Below, piece by piece: positions 4,495 through 6,124 of a stretch of 6,124 bases of DNA. The position numbers were made by a program, and so were the translations under genes. The notes under the pieces are model-generated. The model was given only the letters and a program-made list of their open reading frames with translations, made no database searches and was not told where the DNA came from. Source of the stretch: Clostridia bacterium. Its GTDB lineage: Bacteria > Bacillota > Clostridia > TANB77 > CAG-508. How positions within the stretch are numbered: the first letter of the stretch is position 1; each line of letters opens with the position of its first letter. The stretch is from NCBI GenBank assembly GCA_022791735.1, contig JAAVZQ010000113.1, forward strand, positions 1 through 6,124. Direction: 5' to 3'.

Positions 4495-6124
4495 ATGTAC
4501 AAAAAAGTAGAATTAACGAATGGTTTTGCAGGAAACGAAATCGAAGTAAGAAATTTTTGGAAGCAAAATGATATAATAAAAAAGAACTTTGGTATGAATA
4601 AAGGAGAAAGATATTTCACATTTTATGACGGACCACCTACAGCAAATGGAAAACCACATGTTGGTCACATTTTAACAAGGGTAATGAAAGACATAATTCC
4701 TAGATACAAAGTAATGAAAGGTTATCAAGTTATTAGAAAAGCTGGATGGGACACACATGGACTTCCAGTAGAACTTGAAATAGAGAAAAAGCTTGGTATA
4801 TCAGGAAAAGCACAAATTGAAGAATATGGAATTGAAAAGTTTATAAAAGATTGTAAACAAAGTGTGTTTACTTATGTTTCTATGTGGGAAGAAATGACAA
4901 ACCAAATAGGATTTTGGGTTGACATGGATAACCCTTATGTTACATATCATAATGATTACATAGAATCTGTTTGGTGGGCGCTAAAGCAAATGTGGAATAA
5001 AGACTTATTATACGAAGGTCATAAGGTTATGCCTTATTGTCCAAGATGTGGTACAGCTTTATCTTCACACGAAGTTGCACAAGGATATAAAGATGTAAAT
5101 GATTTGACATGTACTTGTAAATTTGAAGTAGAAGGAAAACCAAATACATATATACTAGCATGGACGACTACTCCATGGACACTTCCATCAAACTTAGCTT
5201 TATGCTTAAATAAGGCATATACTTATGTTGAAGCAAAGGTTAATTCAAGTGAAAATGAATGCATTAAGCCTGATGAAACATATATCTTAGCCAAAGAACT
5301 TTGTGATAAAGTTTTAGGTGAAGACTATGAAATAATAAAAGAATTCAAAGGAGAAGAACTTCTTGGAACTAAATACAAACAATTATTACCATTTGCAAAA
5401 GTGGAAGGAAAGGCTTTTGAGGTAATTCATGGAGATTATGTATCATTAGAAGAAGGAACAGGAATTGTACATATTGCACCAGCTTATGGTGAAGACGATA
5501 GTGTTGTCGCAAAAGCAAATGGAATAACATTTGTGAACTTAGTAGATAAAGAAGGAAAATTTGTAGATGATGTTACACCTTGGGCAGGAAAGTTTGTAAA
5601 GAAATGCGATGAAAGCATAGTAAATTATCTAAAAGAAAATAATAAATTATTTAAAGCAGAAAGACATATGCACTCATATCCACATTGCTGGAGATGCGAT
5701 ACACCGCTTTTATACTATCCAAAAGAGAGCTGGTTTGTTGCGATGTCTACATTAAGAGATAGACTTGTAGAAAACAATAACAAAATTCATTGGCATCCTG
5801 ATACAATAAGAACAGGAAGATTTGGAAAATTCGTTGAAAATGTTATAGACTGGGGAATTTCAAGAGATAGATATTGGGGAACCCCACTTCCAATTTGGAA
5901 ATGTGAATGTGGACATAAAGAATGTATTGGAAGTATAGAAGAATTAAGAGAAAAGGGCATAAATGTACCACAAGATATAGAACTTCACAAACCATATATT
6001 GACGAGGTTCATCTAAAATGTGAAAAATGTGGTAAAGAAATGACAAGAGCAAAAGAAGTAATAGACTGTTGGTTTGACTCTGGTTCAATGCCTTTTGCAC
6101 AATTACATTACCCATTTGAAAATA
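4495..6124 (+). CDS. ileS: Isoleucyl-tRNA synthetase, type 2 (eukaryote-like), 5' part
   Basis: IleRS charges tRNA-Ile with isoleucine and hydrolyses mischarged valine. The frame is open for 543 codons to the window end, about half of a full protein. Class I signature HVGH is at residues 55-58 within YDGPPTANGKPHVGH, followed by GWDTHGLPVE (84-93). The CP1 editing domain shows WTTTPWTLPSN (223-233) and GTGIVHIAPAYGEDD (321-335), with the editing His326 and Asp335 present. Cysteine pairs suggest zinc sites: C182/C185, C398/C401, C470/C472 and C509/C512. GISRDRYWGTPLPIW (about 454-468) and WFDSGSMP (526-533) return to the catalytic domain. The KMSKS loop and anticodon-binding domain lie beyond the window. 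The PHVGH and GLPVELEIEKKLGI wording matches type 2 rather than the type 1 'DIHIGH...GLPIE' form. The ribosome binding site aGGGGGat (4481-4487) lies 8 bases upstream. No T-box leader is present, so the gene probably shares the clp transcript. Confidence 0.96.
   Translation, partial: MYKKVELTNGFAGNEIEVRNFWKQNDIIKKNFGMNKGERYFTFYDGPPTANGKPHVGHILTRVMKDIIPRYKVMKGYQVIRKAGWDTHGLPVELEIEKKLGISGKAQIEEYGIEKFIKDCKQSVFTYVSMWEEMTNQIGFWVDMDNPYVTYHNDYIESVWWALKQMWNKDLLYEGHKVMPYCPRCGTALSSHEVAQGYKDVNDLTCTCKFEVEGKPNTYILAWTTTPWTLPSNLALCLNKAYTYVEAKVNSSENECIKPDETYILAKELCDKVLGEDYEIIKEFKGEELLGTKYKQLLPFAKVEGKAFEVIHGDYVSLEEGTGIVHIAPAYGEDDSVVAKANGITFVNLVDKEGKFVDDVTPWAGKFVKKCDESIVNYLKENNKLFKAERHMHSYPHCWRCDTPLLYYPKESWFVAMSTLRDRLVENNNKIHWHPDTIRTGRFGKFVENVIDWGISRDRYWGTPLPIWKCECGHKECIGSIEELREKGINVPQDIELHKPYIDEVHLKCEKCGKEMTRAKEVIDCWFDSGSMPFAQLHYPFEN

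Noticed and set aside
3852..4619. 255-codon open frame on - across the end of clpX and start of ileS
   Set aside because: It is an antisense shadow of two secure genes, rich in S, F, I and L as expected from the complement of AT-rich coding DNA, with no domain recognised.

Overview
The window is AT-rich DNA with clostridial-type codon use (many A-ending codons, AGGAGG-type ribosome binding sites) and the classic tig-clpP-clpX gene order. This points to a low-GC Bacillota, most likely a member of Clostridia. A lower rank cannot be decided from the sequence. All convincing genes lie on the + strand; none was found on the - strand.

Left end (1-712): the 3' part of a gene whose product looks like a C-type-lectin / formylglycine-generating-enzyme (FGE-sulfatase) fold protein. 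Its last ~150 bases differ sharply from everything around them: about 54% G+C and only about 15% A. Nearly all codons there end in C or T, and the stretch closes with the family's GFR-x-VL ending. This is what the variable region (VR) of a diversity-generating retroelement (DGR) target gene looks like. A near-perfect 24-bp inverted repeat follows 11 bases after the stop codon. It can act as a bidirectional terminator and could also be the hairpin that DGR homing uses. No reverse transcriptase or template repeat lies in the window.

Spacer (713-932): three copies of a ~20-bp sequence at an exact 33-bp period, then a promoter with perfect consensus boxes (TTGACA, 17 bp, TATAAT) and a ribosome binding site for tig.

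Protein quality-control operon (933-4479): trigger factor (tig) folds nascent chains at the ribosome exit tunnel. ClpP is the serine protease chamber, and ClpX is the AAA+ unfoldase that feeds it. Between tig and clpP lies a 125-base, three-tier interrupted palindrome ending just before the clpP ribosome binding site. Between clpP and clpX lies a second hairpin with only a weak U-tract.

Right end (4495-6124): 15 bases after clpX, the 5' part of an isoleucyl-tRNA synthetase gene begins and runs off the window. Its motifs fit the eukaryote-like type 2 IleRS, the class associated with natural mupirocin resistance.

The most interesting items are the probable DGR variable region and the structured element between tig and clpP.
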